Assembly (NCBI GenBank): GCA_017394515.1 | Contig: JAFPXY010000016.1 | Span: 62,001-126,000 of the forward strand | Source of the DNA: Bacillota bacterium | Lineage (GTDB): Bacteria; Bacillota; Clostridia; Peptostreptococcales; Anaerovoracaceae | Length of the DNA: 64,000 bases | Reading direction: 5' to 3' | Position numbers and translations under genes: made by a program | The notes under the pieces: model-generated | Seen by the model: only the letters and a program-made list of their open reading frames with translations | Databases searched by the model: none | Told to the model about the DNA's origin: nothing | Shown: positions 19,591 through 27,815 of the stretch, in pieces | Layout: the number at the start of each line of letters is the position of its first letter | Position numbering within the stretch: position 1 is the first letter of the stretch

Positions 19591-19618
19591 ATTATAGCAC
19601 AAAAAAACTGTACTGCAA
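19591..19618 (-). promoter_or_regulatory. Promoter of the E2-like/acyl-CoA synthetase operon
   Basis: Minus-strand -35 TTGCAG (19613-19618), 16-nt spacer, extended -10 TGCTATAAT (hexamer 19591-19596). The -35 lies within the stem of the upstream gene's terminator. Confidence 0.72.
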
Positions 19619-19639
19619 AATGATTTATGGCAGTACAGT
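19601..19639 (-). terminator. Intrinsic terminator of the PstS-like gene
   Basis: Minus-strand 10-bp perfect stem ACTGTACTGC/GCAGTACAGT followed by seven U. It overlaps the -35 and spacer of the next promoter. Confidence 0.88.
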
Positions 19640-19669
19640 TCAATTTTAATGAAATCTTAATATCCGACT

Positions 19670-20626
19670 TCATTCAAGCGCCACGTAACCGCTTTCTTCC
19701 ACTATCTTCTGACCTTCATCTGACAAAATCCACTCTACCAATTTTCTAACATTGGAGTTGTCCTCGTTTTTCCGATAAACCGCAAAAAGATTTGCCACGA
19801 TGGGATAGCTTTCATTTCGTATGTTTTCTTTATTAGGATAAATGCCGTCCAATGCAAGCAGCTTCACTCTGCCGTTCTCTACAATTCCTTCAACGTAATA
19901 TCTGAAGGAAAATCCTATAGGACTGCCCAGTGGTCCCAAGGCGCTCGGATGTACCTCCGTATCCCCCATGACTGACAAAAAAGCTGTCTGGCTTCCACTT
20001 CCCTCATTTCTCTGAGTCGCATGTATCAGCCTGTCCTCTCCTCCCAGCTCCTTCCAGTTGGTGATCTTTCCGGAATAGATGCCTTTGAGTTCATCTAGGG
20101 TGATATCGTCAACAGGGTTACTGCCGTTAACCAGGAAAACGAAAGCTTCACGGCCTATAGGCACGAATTCCAGCTCGACTCCATTGTCAGCAGCATATTT
20201 AAGCTGCTCTTCAGAGGGCTTAGCGACAAAGATTAGGTCGCAGTCGCCGTCCACTATCCTTTGATAAGCACCTCTTGTGTTGGTATACTGAAGCGCACTT
20301 TCTTCCGTGAAGGTGCCGCTCGCCTCGTCATAGATTATTGACTCCTCAGGATATACTGATGCTGCAAAAGCCGAGTAAACCGGAAAGAGTGCCGCTGCTC
20401 CGTCCAGCACAGGAAGATCTCCTTCAAGCTTCATTTCCGTGTCCATCCTTACGATCTTCGAGTCATCATCGAAAGGCAGGTATTCGGATACCTCCACCGA
20501 CTTTGCCTGCATCTCGGGTGAGGTGCTGTTTATAAAGTTTTTTGTAAAATTGAAATATATCCCCAGATCCAAAACCACGAAAGCCGCCCCTAAGATGACC
20601 AGGGAAACGATCTGTTTCTTAGTCAT
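19670..20626 (-). CDS. PstS-like substrate-binding protein, membrane-anchored
   Basis: 318 residues. An N-terminal hydrophobic segment (about 7-27) without a lipobox acts as signal or anchor; the rest is a type II periplasmic-binding fold of the phosphate-binding (PstS) kind: LDGAAALFPVYSAFA near residue 75, GDCDLIFVAKPSEEQ near 127, and the anion-loop region RNEGSGSQTAFL near 205. No PstC/A/B permease or ATPase genes are adjacent; instead it closes an operon with an XRE regulator and two small membrane proteins. It may therefore be a sensor or scavenging protein rather than part of a local transporter. Start ATG at 20626, following AAGGGGTGAAGAC. Confidence 0.85.
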   Translation of the reverse strand: MTKKQIVSLVILGAAFVVLDLGIYFNFTKNFINSTSPEMQAKSVEVSEYLPFDDDSKIVRMDTEMKLEGDLPVLDGAAALFPVYSAFAASVYPEESIIYDEASGTFTEESALQYTNTRGAYQRIVDGDCDLIFVAKPSEEQLKYAADNGVELEFVPIGREAFVFLVNGSNPVDDITLDELKGIYSGKITNWKELGGEDRLIHATQRNEGSGSQTAFLSVMGDTEVHPSALGPLGSPIGFSFRYYVEGIVENGRVKLLALDGIYPNKENIRNESYPIVANLFAVYRKNEDNSNVRKLVEWILSDEGQKIVEESGYVALE

Positions 20627-20630
20627 GTCT

Positions 20631-20768
20631 TCACCCCTTGTTCGCTATGTATGATATTATTGAGCAATGGTCATGGAGATATATGGTGTATGCGGTAAGC
20701 GCAACGAGACTCAATGTCCCCAGCACGAGCACCGCAAAAAACAATCTATTAAATGTTTTATTGTTCAT
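20631..20768 (-). CDS. 45-residue single-span membrane protein
   Basis: ATG at 20766-20768 preceded by GGGGGATTGAG; stop TGA at 20631-20633, 4 nt before the PstS-like start. The product begins MNNKTFNRLFFAVLVLG and has one hydrophobic helix at about 9-31 (LFFAVLVLGTLSLVALTAY), then a short His/Cys-containing polar tail (HDHCS). Its position between two coding genes in the same direction with tight spacing and its own Shine-Dalgarno support a real gene. Function unknown; a partner or anchor of the neighbouring PstS-like protein is a guess. Confidence 0.72.
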   Translation of the reverse strand: MNNKTFNRLFFAVLVLGTLSLVALTAYTIYLHDHCSIISYIANKG

Positions 20769-20778
20769 CTCAATCCCC

Positions 20779-21036
20779 CTACATGAACATGAAGCCGTTT
20801 TGCAAAGCTATAAACAACGCGATAGCACAAACCGCAAATACGATCAATACCGTCACCTCTGTTTTAATCTTACTTTTGAGAAGGATACTTTGTTCTTCTG
20901 AGACGCCCTCTTTGTCTTTAAGCTTGATGGAATTACTGACGATTCCTATGATCATTGCGACCGGGATCACAACAGCCAGCAAAGGCCCGCCGTAAACTAT
21001 TATCATCAAAACTAACATTCCCAAAAAATCCAACAT
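20779..21036 (-). CDS. Small two-span membrane protein
   Basis: 85 residues, family not recognised. Two hydrophobic helices (about 4-33, LVLMIIVYGGPLLAVVIPVA region, and about 61-83, VTVLIVFAVCAIALFIALQ) flank a charged cytoplasmic-type loop with Lys/Glu. The start codon directly follows the stop of the XRE regulator (TAAATG), which indicates translational coupling. Second gene of the cassette. Confidence 0.78.
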   Translation of the reverse strand: MLDFLGMLVLMIIVYGGPLLAVVIPVAMIIGIVSNSIKLKDKEGVSEEQSILLKSKIKTEVTVLIVFAVCAIALFIALQNGFMFM

Positions 21037-21492
21037 TTACCTCACCTTCCTTAATCCCTCCAAGTACTCCATAACCTCATTTTTATCGAAGGATGAAAAC
21101 AGCCTTCGGTCTTCGCTGTCCAAAATACGGTAATGCTGAGAAATGATATTCTGCTGCACCACATATCCATCTGCCTCTTGAACAATCTTCCACCAGATCT
21201 TACCACCCATAGTCATAGGATAATCCACCTTAATATCCTTGAAAGCCAGAGCTCTTACCATATCTGATGCTTCTCCCCCGAATTCATTTTGTATAACGTT
21301 GCTCCCACTGAAAATAGTTATCAGGCAAGCCGTCTCTGTCCATCCAATGCTGCGCCTGCCTTTCTCACTCTCTACAAGGGTCTTCTTTGAGATTCCGAGT
21401 ATCGCTGCCATTTCATCCTGTGTAAGCCCGTATTCTGTTCTGATCAGTTTGAGTATTTTATTGCATTTATCAACAAATTCATTTCTATCCAT
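21037..21492 (-). CDS. XRE-family transcriptional regulator
   Basis: 151 residues. N-terminal Cro/C1-type helix-turn-helix at about 12-50 (EYGLTQDEMAAILGISKK, then TLVESEKGRRS) followed by a C-terminal region of unknown fold (about 75-151) containing WWKIVQEADGYVVQQN and ISQHYRILDSEDRRLFSSF. First gene of a four-gene operon. A 16-bp perfect palindrome overlaps the -10 of its promoter, so autorepression is likely. What signal the C-terminal part senses is not visible; the PstS-like protein in the operon suggests an extracellular small anion or ligand. Confidence 0.88.
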   Translation of the reverse strand: MDRNEFVDKCNKILKLIRTEYGLTQDEMAAILGISKKTLVESEKGRRSIGWTETACLITIFSGSNVIQNEFGGEASDMVRALAFKDIKVDYPMTMGGKIWWKIVQEADGYVVQQNIISQHYRILDSEDRRLFSSFDKNEVMEYLEGLRKVR

Positions 21493-21517
21493 GATGATTT
21501 CTCCATCGCTTTATTAT

Positions 21518-21533
21518 AGTGTAATTTTACACT
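21518..21533. promoter_or_regulatory. Palindromic operator over the XRE operon -10
   Basis: AGTGTAATTTTACACT is a perfect 16-bp inverted repeat and covers the -10 hexamer at 21524-21529, a position typical of autorepression by the downstream XRE protein (inference). Confidence 0.75.
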
Positions 21534-21552
21534 TTTTATTATGTTTTGTCAA
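21524..21552 (-). promoter_or_regulatory. Sigma-A promoter of the XRE/PstS-like operon
   Basis: Minus-strand -35 TTGACA (21547-21552), 17-nt spacer, -10 TAAAAT (21524-21529). Confidence 0.78.
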
Positions 21553-21591
21553 TATTTCTAGGAATTTTCGTTCAACTTTTCTTTTGCGAAT

Positions 21592-21617
21592 AAAAAAGGA
21601 CCGTCTTTCGACGGCCC
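21592..21617 (-). terminator. Intrinsic terminator of the pot operon
   Basis: Minus-strand stem GGGCCGTC/GACGGTCC (GAAA tetraloop) followed by six U, 8 nt past the potCD stop codon. Confidence 0.92.
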
Positions 21618-21624
21618 CGCAACT

Positions 21625-23571
21625 TTATCTTTGTGATTTGAACTCTTTCCAGTACTTGGAGTACATGTCGTCGCCCTCGGGTCCCAGGTTCTGCAGGGTC
21701 TCGCATCTAGCCAGCACGTCCTCGGGCGGGTTCACGATCTCGATCTCAGAGAGTACTCGAGGTCCTTCGATGTAGTCCTCATATTCGTAATCCTCTAACT
21801 GAGTATTGGGAATAGCGTAGGTCAGGTACTCGAAGTTGGCCACTGCCGCGTCATAGGAGTACATGAAGTCGATCCAGGCCATGGCTCCGTCGTAGTTCTT
21901 ACAGGACTTGGGCACTGCCCAGCAGTCCGTCCAAACTTCCGTTCCTTCCTTAGGTACCACGTAAGCCAGGTTCTCGTTATCCTCCTGAGCGTAGAGCACG
22001 TCGCCTGAAGTGATGACAGCCATGGATGCGTTGTCGCCTATCATCAGGTCTCTGGCGTTATCGTTTGCATAGGAGTACACCAGAGGTTTCTGCTCGATGA
22101 GCTTGTCCGTGATGGCTTTCATTTCATTCTCGTCAGTGGTATTCATGGAATAGCCAAGGAGTTTAGCAGCCACCATGTCAGCCTCGCGGATGGAATTGGG
22201 CATGATGACCTTGCCGGCGTACTTCTTATCCCAAAGTATGCCCCAGGAAACGTCGCCAGCGAAATCAGCCTCATCTACCAGTTCTTTATTGTAGATAATG
22301 CCGTAGGTGCCCCAGGTATGAGGTGCTGAATAGAACATGCCCGGGTCGAAGTCTTCCATGAAGTCACGGATGTTTTGCGAAAGGAACTGTATGTTCGGTA
22401 TCTTGGTGAACTCCAGCTCCATGAGAAGGTCTTCCTTGATGAGCTTATCTATCATGTAGTCCGACGCGCAGATCACGTCGTAGTCGGCAGTGTTGTTCTT
22501 TACTACCGGGTACATTTCTTCATTGGTATCGAAATAATCGCAAACTACTGTGTAACCAGTCTCCTCATAGAAGGCGTCCACCAGTTCAGGATCTATATAG
22601 TCTCCGAAGTTATATACGTATACAACGCCCTTCTCTCCCACTTCTCCGGGAGTGGAAGGAGTGAACCTGATGGCCACAGCCATGGCTACGACGATAGCGA
22701 GGATGATGGCCAAAGTCTTTTTGGTGGACATACCGCCCTTGTAGACGTATTCTTTGCCGGATTTAGCGGCCTTTCTGGCCTCTTCCTCCTCGTCTCCCTT
22801 AAGGAAGTTGGAAACCACCAGTACCAGAAGCACGATGACAAAGATCACCGTGGAAAGCGCAAATAACGTAGGTCTGACACCGATCTTCAGCTGGCTGTAG
22901 ATCAAAGTCGACAGGGTGTTGATTCCCGCGCCTCTAGTGAAGTGAGTGATGACGAAATCATCTACGGACATGGTGAAGCTCAGTAGGAAACCTGAAACTA
23001 TGCCCGGCATGATGTCCGGCAGCACCACCTTGAAGAAGGCGTATAAAGGCGAAGCTCCCAGATCCAGCGCAGCCTCATAGGTGTGGTTCTCCAGCTGCTT
23101 GAACTTGGGCATGACGCTCAGTATTACATAGGGAATACAGAAGGTCACATGGGCAAATAATACCGTCCCGTAGTTCAAGGAAATGCCGAAAAGCAGGAAG
23201 CTCATCATGATGGAGATACCGGTTACGATATCAGCGTTAAGAAGCGGGATGTTGTTCAATCCCATGAAGATGCTTCTCTTCCTGTCCGTCATGGCACTCA
23301 TGGCAATGCAGGCCATAACGCCGATGACCGTGGCGATGATGCTGGCCCAGAGAGCTATGGTCAGGGTATTTCCCAGAGCCTCCATGAGCTCATCGTTGGT
23401 GAACATCTCTTTGTACCACTTAAGGCTGAAGCCCTGCCAGGAAGTCATGGATTTCGATGAGTTGAAACTCAGCACCATGAGAGTCCCGATGGGCAGGTAC
23501 AGGAAGAGCACGATCACGATGAGGTAAAGCACTTTTATTAATTTGTTAAGTCCGAAAGAGGTGTTTTTCAT
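21625..23571 (-). CDS. potCD: Fused polyamine ABC permease / substrate-binding protein (PotC-PotD)
   Basis: 648 residues combining two subunits of the spermidine/putrescine importer. Residues 1-265 are a PotC-type permease with six hydrophobic segments and the EAA loop EAALDLGASPLYAFFKVVLP. A charged linker leads to an extra membrane segment (about 287-305, TLAIILAIVVAMAVAIRF), and residues 318-648 are a PotD-type binding protein (VYVYNFGDYIDPELVDAFYE start, GMFYSAPHTWGTYGIIYNKE, WTDCWAVPKS). The fusion tethers the binding domain on the outer face. Start overlaps potB by 4 nt. Fused PotCD proteins are known in Firmicutes. Confidence 0.95.
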   Translation of the reverse strand: MKNTSFGLNKLIKVLYLIVIVLFLYLPIGTLMVLSFNSSKSMTSWQGFSLKWYKEMFTNDELMEALGNTLTIALWASIIATVIGVMACIAMSAMTDRKRSIFMGLNNIPLLNADIVTGISIMMSFLLFGISLNYGTVLFAHVTFCIPYVILSVMPKFKQLENHTYEAALDLGASPLYAFFKVVLPDIMPGIVSGFLLSFTMSVDDFVITHFTRGAGINTLSTLIYSQLKIGVRPTLFALSTVIFVIVLLVLVVSNFLKGDEEEEARKAAKSGKEYVYKGGMSTKKTLAIILAIVVAMAVAIRFTPSTPGEVGEKGVVYVYNFGDYIDPELVDAFYEETGYTVVCDYFDTNEEMYPVVKNNTADYDVICASDYMIDKLIKEDLLMELEFTKIPNIQFLSQNIRDFMEDFDPGMFYSAPHTWGTYGIIYNKELVDEADFAGDVSWGILWDKKYAGKVIMPNSIREADMVAAKLLGYSMNTTDENEMKAITDKLIEQKPLVYSYANDNARDLMIGDNASMAVITSGDVLYAQEDNENLAYVVPKEGTEVWTDCWAVPKSCKNYDGAMAWIDFMYSYDAAVANFEYLTYAIPNTQLEDYEYEDYIEGPRVLSEIEIVNPPEDVLARCETLQNLGPEGDDMYSKYWKEFKSQR

Positions 23572-24350
23572 ATCATTGATCCCTCCCCGTTCTTATCAAA
23601 TTTCTCTATGAAAGCCATGGAAATGACGATAAATATCATCATGACCAAACTTAAGCCGGAGCCCAGGTTCCAGTTGGAAGTGGTGGTAAACTCCTGCTCA
23701 ATGATGTTACCGATGAGGTTTACCTTGCCTCCGCCCAGCATGTTGGAAATGGCGAAGGTGGTAAGGCTCGGTACGAACACCATGGTGACGCCCGAAACGA
23801 TGCCGGGCACCGTAAGAGGTGTTATAACTTTCATGAGTACGGTGGACTTGGATGCTCCAAGATCGTAAGCCGCCTCGATGAGAGAATTGTCTATCTTGAT
23901 CATGGCGTTATAAATGGGAAGCACCATGAAGGGCAGATAGTCGTAGACCATGCCCAGAACTACCGCCACCGGCGTGTTGATGATGCCCAGGAAACCCAGA
24001 GGCCCATTTTTTTCTAATAATACCTGCCAGGCCATGGTACGAAGTACGAAGTTCATCCACATGGGCAGGATGAAAATGAATACCATGAAGCCCTTCTTTC
24101 CCAGCTTTGAATCCTTGAGTATAAGGCCCAGAGGGAACGCCAGAAGCAGGCATATCAAAGTCGCCGCAAAGGACAATAAAAGGCTGAGGCCCAGTGCCTT
24201 CGCGTGGTCTCCTGTCCCTACAGCCAAAATATTTTCAATTGTGAATGCGCCGGATCTGTCAGTCAGTCCGTAGTAGGCTATGACACCCATGGGTATCAGG
24301 GTGCCCGCCAACAGGAAGATGATGAAGGGCGCGCTCAAAAGTCTTTTCAT
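23568..24350 (-). CDS. potB: Spermidine/putrescine ABC permease PotB
   Basis: 260 residues with six hydrophobic segments and the EAA motif EAAYDLGASKSTVLMKV followed by ITPLTVPGIVSG (about 168-200), the site that docks on the PotA ATPase. It overlaps potA by 4 nt upstream and potCD by 4 nt downstream (ATGA junctions), so the three are one translationally coupled operon. Together with the permease half of PotCD it forms the transmembrane channel. Confidence 0.95.
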   Translation of the reverse strand: MKRLLSAPFIIFLLAGTLIPMGVIAYYGLTDRSGAFTIENILAVGTGDHAKALGLSLLLSFAATLICLLLAFPLGLILKDSKLGKKGFMVFIFILPMWMNFVLRTMAWQVLLEKNGPLGFLGIINTPVAVVLGMVYDYLPFMVLPIYNAMIKIDNSLIEAAYDLGASKSTVLMKVITPLTVPGIVSGVTMVFVPSLTTFAISNMLGGGKVNLIGNIIEQEFTTTSNWNLGSGLSLVMMIFIVISMAFIEKFDKNGEGSMI

Positions 24351-25450
24351 TGATCCTGTTCCTCGCCCAAAACATCCTCAAGTGAGATAGCCTCTTCGTC
24401 CTCGGACTGAGGCTTGTTCATGATCTGTATATTTTCCGGGTCCACATTGATGGATACCTGCTCGCCCACGGGCCAGCTTCTGGTATTCTGGCAAAGCCAC
24501 TCAATGCCGCCGGCTTCGATGCACATCTCGTAGTGAACTCCGATGAATACGTTGGAAGTTACCATGCCGTCCATTACGCCTTTCCCGGGTTTATCGATTA
24601 TGATATCCTCGGGACGGATAACCACGTCCACGGGCTTGTTCTTTCCGAAGCCATAGTCGATGCAGGGGAACTTATAGCCGTTGATCTTAACCACATAGTC
24701 CTCCACCATGATTCCGTCCACGATGTTGGAGTCCCCGATGAAGTCGGCCACGAAGGCGTTCTCCGGCTCGTTGTAGATCTGTTCGGGAGTGCCCATCTGC
24801 TGGATGTAGCCCTGGTTCATGACGACCACCTTGTCACTCATGGTGAGGGCTTCCTCCTGATCGTGGGTAACGTAAAGGAAGGTGATGCCAAGCTCGTTCT
24901 TAAGTCGACGGAGCTCGTACTGCATCTCCTGCCTGAGTTTAAGATCCAAGGCACCCAGTGGCTCGTCCAAAAGAAGCACTCTAGGCTCGTTCACTATGGC
25001 CCTGGCGATGGCTATTCTCTGCTGCTGACCACCTGAAAGGGATGTGACGGCTCTGTTCTCGTAACCGCTCAGGTTAACCAATTTCAGAGCATATTTGATC
25101 TTATCGTTTATATACTCCTGGGATTTGCCGGAGATCTTAAGACCAAAAGCTATATTATCCGCAATATTCATATGCGGGAAAAGAGCATACTTCTGAAATA
25201 CCGTATTGAGCGGTCGCTTATTGGCGGGAGTATATGTGATATCCTCTCCCTGAAAGAGCACCTTGCCTGTATCGGGCTTGGTGAAGCCGCCCAGGATCCT
25301 TAAGGTCGTGGTCTTACCGCAGCCTGAGGGTCCCAGAAGTGTTATGAACTCATTTTCTTTGATGTTGAGATTGAACTCGTCCAGCACGATCTCGCCATCG
25401 TAGCTCTTTGAAATATCGATCATTTCGATCAATGTTTGTTCTTTAGCCAT
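24347..25450 (-). CDS. potA: Spermidine/putrescine ABC ATPase PotA
   Basis: 367 residues; energises polyamine uptake on the cytoplasmic side. Walker A GPSGCGKTT near residue 40, Q-loop FQKYALFPHM, signature LSGGQQQR near 138, Walker B VLLLDEPLGALD near 158, switch VTHDQEEALTMSD, then a C-terminal TOBE regulatory domain (about 235-350). It opens the operon, with GGAGGGGACTC before the ATG and a sigma-A promoter upstream. Confidence 0.96.
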   Translation of the reverse strand: MAKEQTLIEMIDISKSYDGEIVLDEFNLNIKENEFITLLGPSGCGKTTTLRILGGFTKPDTGKVLFQGEDITYTPANKRPLNTVFQKYALFPHMNIADNIAFGLKISGKSQEYINDKIKYALKLVNLSGYENRAVTSLSGGQQQRIAIARAIVNEPRVLLLDEPLGALDLKLRQEMQYELRRLKNELGITFLYVTHDQEEALTMSDKVVVMNQGYIQQMGTPEQIYNEPENAFVADFIGDSNIVDGIMVEDYVVKINGYKFPCIDYGFGKNKPVDVVIRPEDIIIDKPGKGVMDGMVTSNVFIGVHYEMCIEAGGIEWLCQNTRSWPVGEQVSINVDPENIQIMNKPQSEDEEAISLEDVLGEEQDQ

Positions 25451-25493
25451 GAGTCCCCTCCTTTCCTACTTTTTTGCAAACTTATACAAATAA

Positions 25494-25522
25494 ATTATAC
25501 TCTATAATACATAAAGGTACAA
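25494..25522 (-). promoter_or_regulatory. Sigma-A promoter of potA-potB-potCD
   Basis: Minus-strand -35 TTGTAC (25517-25522), 17-nt spacer, -10 TATAAT (25494-25499). Confidence 0.72.
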
Positions 25523-25537
25523 TGGTAATTTTTAAAT

Positions 25538-25560
25538 AAAAAACCCGACAGTTGTCGGGC
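25538..25560 (-). terminator. Intrinsic terminator of the first AEC transporter gene
   Basis: Minus-strand 7-bp stem CCCGACA/TGTCGGG with a 2-nt apparent loop, followed by six U; 16 nt past the stop codon. Confidence 0.88.
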
Positions 25561-25575
25561 ATCATGTCACTTATA

Positions 25576-26517
25576 TCATATCAGTCCCAGGCTCTTCAGG
25601 ACGAAGATCCAAAGGAACATGGTGATACATGAAAACAGCGAGCTGAAGATGACGCAGTTGCCTGCCAGTTCATAGTCAGAGTCCATCTGCTGAGCCATAG
25701 TAAATGACGTGATGGCAGAAGGCGCCGCGAACATGGCCACCAGGGTGAGAAGAGGCACTCCTCTGAATCCCATGAGAGCACCGCCTATGAGACCCACCGC
25801 CGGATAGACTATGAGCCTGCCCACAAGACACACTATAAGATTCCGTTTTTCCACGGAAACAGACTTGAAATCGAAGGACACGCCAAGGAGCAGCAGCGCA
25901 AAGGGAGTTGCCGCATCTGCCAGCATTTCCACCGGCGACATGATTACCTTTGGCACCTCGATCTTAAGTATTATGGCCAGGAAACCCAGAATAGCGCCTA
26001 TGATGATGGGATTTTTAAAGAGATTCTTTATGGTATCCCTGAGGTCCGGCTTGCCGCCCCTGAAAACTTCAAGGGTGATTACCGCCAGGATGTTGTAGAT
26101 GGGCACTACGATCGCAATGATCACCGCCGTTACCGCCAGTTCTCCCTTGCCGAAGACGTTCTGAACTACGGGAAGGCCCATGATGATGAAGTTGGACCTG
26201 TAAATGGCCTGGATCATGGCTCCGCGGCTCTTAGGACTTTTTTCGATCTTGAGCACTATGAGCACTGTCAAAAAGTACAGCGCAAAAAACACTCCCAAGG
26301 TAAAGATTATCAGCCTCGGATTAATGGCCTGACTGCTCTCCTTCCCGTAAAGGTTGGTGAACATCAAAGGCCCGAAGCAGCACATGAACACTACCTTATT
26401 GAATTTTTTTGCTTCATCCCTTGTAATGATGCCTGCCTCTCTGATCAAAATGCCCAGAAAGATTATCAGGAACATGGGGATGACAGCTTCTGCAGCTACG
26501 ATGAAATTGCTCAGCAT
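25576..26517 (-). CDS. AEC-family transporter
   Basis: 313-residue membrane protein with about ten hydrophobic segments, of the auxin efflux carrier family (bacterial members export or import malate-like organic acids). Recognisable features: N-terminal VIPMFLIIFLGILIREAGII, central NPIIIGAILGFLAIIL and TPFALLLLGVSFDF (near 200), C-terminal APSAITSFTMAQQMDSD. It stands alone between two terminators. A second AEC gene lies at 56490-57434; the two are clearly divergent. Substrate not determinable. Confidence 0.88.
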   Translation of the reverse strand: MLSNFIVAAEAVIPMFLIIFLGILIREAGIITRDEAKKFNKVVFMCCFGPLMFTNLYGKESSQAINPRLIIFTLGVFFALYFLTVLIVLKIEKSPKSRGAMIQAIYRSNFIIMGLPVVQNVFGKGELAVTAVIIAIVVPIYNILAVITLEVFRGGKPDLRDTIKNLFKNPIIIGAILGFLAIILKIEVPKVIMSPVEMLADAATPFALLLLGVSFDFKSVSVEKRNLIVCLVGRLIVYPAVGLIGGALMGFRGVPLLTLVAMFAAPSAITSFTMAQQMDSDYELAGNCVIFSSLFSCITMFLWIFVLKSLGLI

Positions 26518-26541
26518 AAGATTCGCTTCCCTTTCAGCGTT

Positions 26542-26570
26542 AAAAACAGGCTGAAACGTGTCAGCCTGTT
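26542..26570 (-). terminator. Intrinsic terminator of the DctP-like gene
   Basis: Minus-strand 10-bp stem AACAGGCTGA/TCAGCCTGTT (6-nt loop) followed by a U-run (TTTTT). Confidence 0.85.
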
Positions 26571-26607
26571 TGTTTAAATTCTAAGTATGGTCAGCCGGCT
26601 AAAGATT

Positions 26608-27813
26608 TTAGTCACTGAAATCGATGGTGACTTCCTCAGTCTCATCCGTCGTGGATTCGACCCTGTAGACCTCCAGCTTTCCTTCCAGATATTTAAGGAT
26701 CTCCGGATCATCCATGAGTTTACGCACTTTGCTCCTGATCTTGGCAGCTTTGATCTTCTTCTGGAAGATCTGCTTCTGCTTTTCGGTCAGTTCGATGAGA
26801 TTCATCTCCGACTTGTCGATCAGATCCATGGCGTATTTGTTATATGCGTCGCAGCGTTCCAGCTCCAGATTTCTGGCGTAAACCACGGAATCCATTAAAG
26901 CTTTACGCTGTATCTCACTCAGAGAATTGTACTTTTCAAGATTCATTACAACTACATAAGGGCTATAGGTGTGATTCGTAAGGATACAATATTTCTCCAG
27001 GTTCTGATACTCTTCGTTGATGATGGTATCAAGATCGCTCTCCTGGCCATCTATCTTCTTTTTTTCGATAGCCTTGGCCCTCTTGGAGGCTTTCATAGTA
27101 ACAGCCTTGGCGCCCATGGCCTCCCAGGCAACTTCGTCGATCTCGCTGGTGGAAGTGGCTATCTTGAGTTTTTTGAGGTCTGCCGGTTTCTTGACTTTTT
27201 TCTTATTGGTGGTCAGTTCCCTGAAACCATTTCCCCAAAGGGAAAGACATTTCAGCCCGTACTTCTCAAATGAAGCCTGCAGAGCGTCCGCCATCTCCGT
27301 AGTCAGGACTACGTTATGGACCTCTTCTTTGCTTTCGAACAGATAATACATGTCAAAGACGTGGAGGTCCTTGATGATAGGAGCAAAATCATCAGAAAGC
27401 CCGATGGCTATGTCAAGTTCGCCATCTATAACCTTCTGGAGTCTCTTCTTGCCGCTCACCGGGTTATCTTCGGTGTTCTCTTTGATGATAACCGTACCTG
27501 TGGAATATTCCTCCACCAGATCGCAGAGTTTGGCTACTCCCTCTTCCACAGGAATAGAATGCACGCTTCCCAGGGACAGCTCACTGGTGTTTCCCGTCAG
27601 GCCGCTTATGGGATTCGTCTGTTTCGACTCATCCTCGCCTTCCTGGGCGTCTTCTCCGCCCTCCTGAGCGTCCTCACCTTCCTGAGTTTCCTCTCCGCCA
27701 TCCTGGGTCTGAGGCTCGTTGTTGTCTTCCCCGTTGTTTGCTGTATTATTGCCGCAGGCAGCAAATGTAAAGATTAAAGCCAGTATTAAAATTATAGCTA
27801 TGATCTTTTTCAT
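26608..27813 (-). CDS. DctP-like TRAP solute-binding lipoprotein, orphan
   Basis: 401 residues. Lipoprotein signal with lipobox FAAC (Cys about residue 20), then a low-complexity acidic linker with repeated EDAQEG units (about 28-65), then a binding domain with TRAP/DctP-family features (GELDIAIGLSDDFAPI, MYYLFESKEEVHNVV, ASTSEIDEVAWEAMG-type region, about 130-370). No DctQ/DctM membrane subunits are near, so either they are elsewhere or the protein has another role. The ribosome-binding site AGGAGG lies in the last codons of the upstream GH25 gene and the gap is 2 nt, so both are coupled. Confidence 0.85.
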   Translation of the reverse strand: MKKIIAIILILALIFTFAACGNNTANNGEDNNEPQTQDGGEETQEGEDAQEGGEDAQEGEDESKQTNPISGLTGNTSELSLGSVHSIPVEEGVAKLCDLVEEYSTGTVIIKENTEDNPVSGKKRLQKVIDGELDIAIGLSDDFAPIIKDLHVFDMYYLFESKEEVHNVVLTTEMADALQASFEKYGLKCLSLWGNGFRELTTNKKKVKKPADLKKLKIATSTSEIDEVAWEAMGAKAVTMKASKRAKAIEKKKIDGQESDLDTIINEEYQNLEKYCILTNHTYSPYVVVMNLEKYNSLSEIQRKALMDSVVYARNLELERCDAYNKYAMDLIDKSEMNLIELTEKQKQIFQKKIKAAKIRSKVRKLMDDPEILKYLEGKLEVYRVESTTDETEEVTIDFSD

Positions 27814-27815
27814 TA

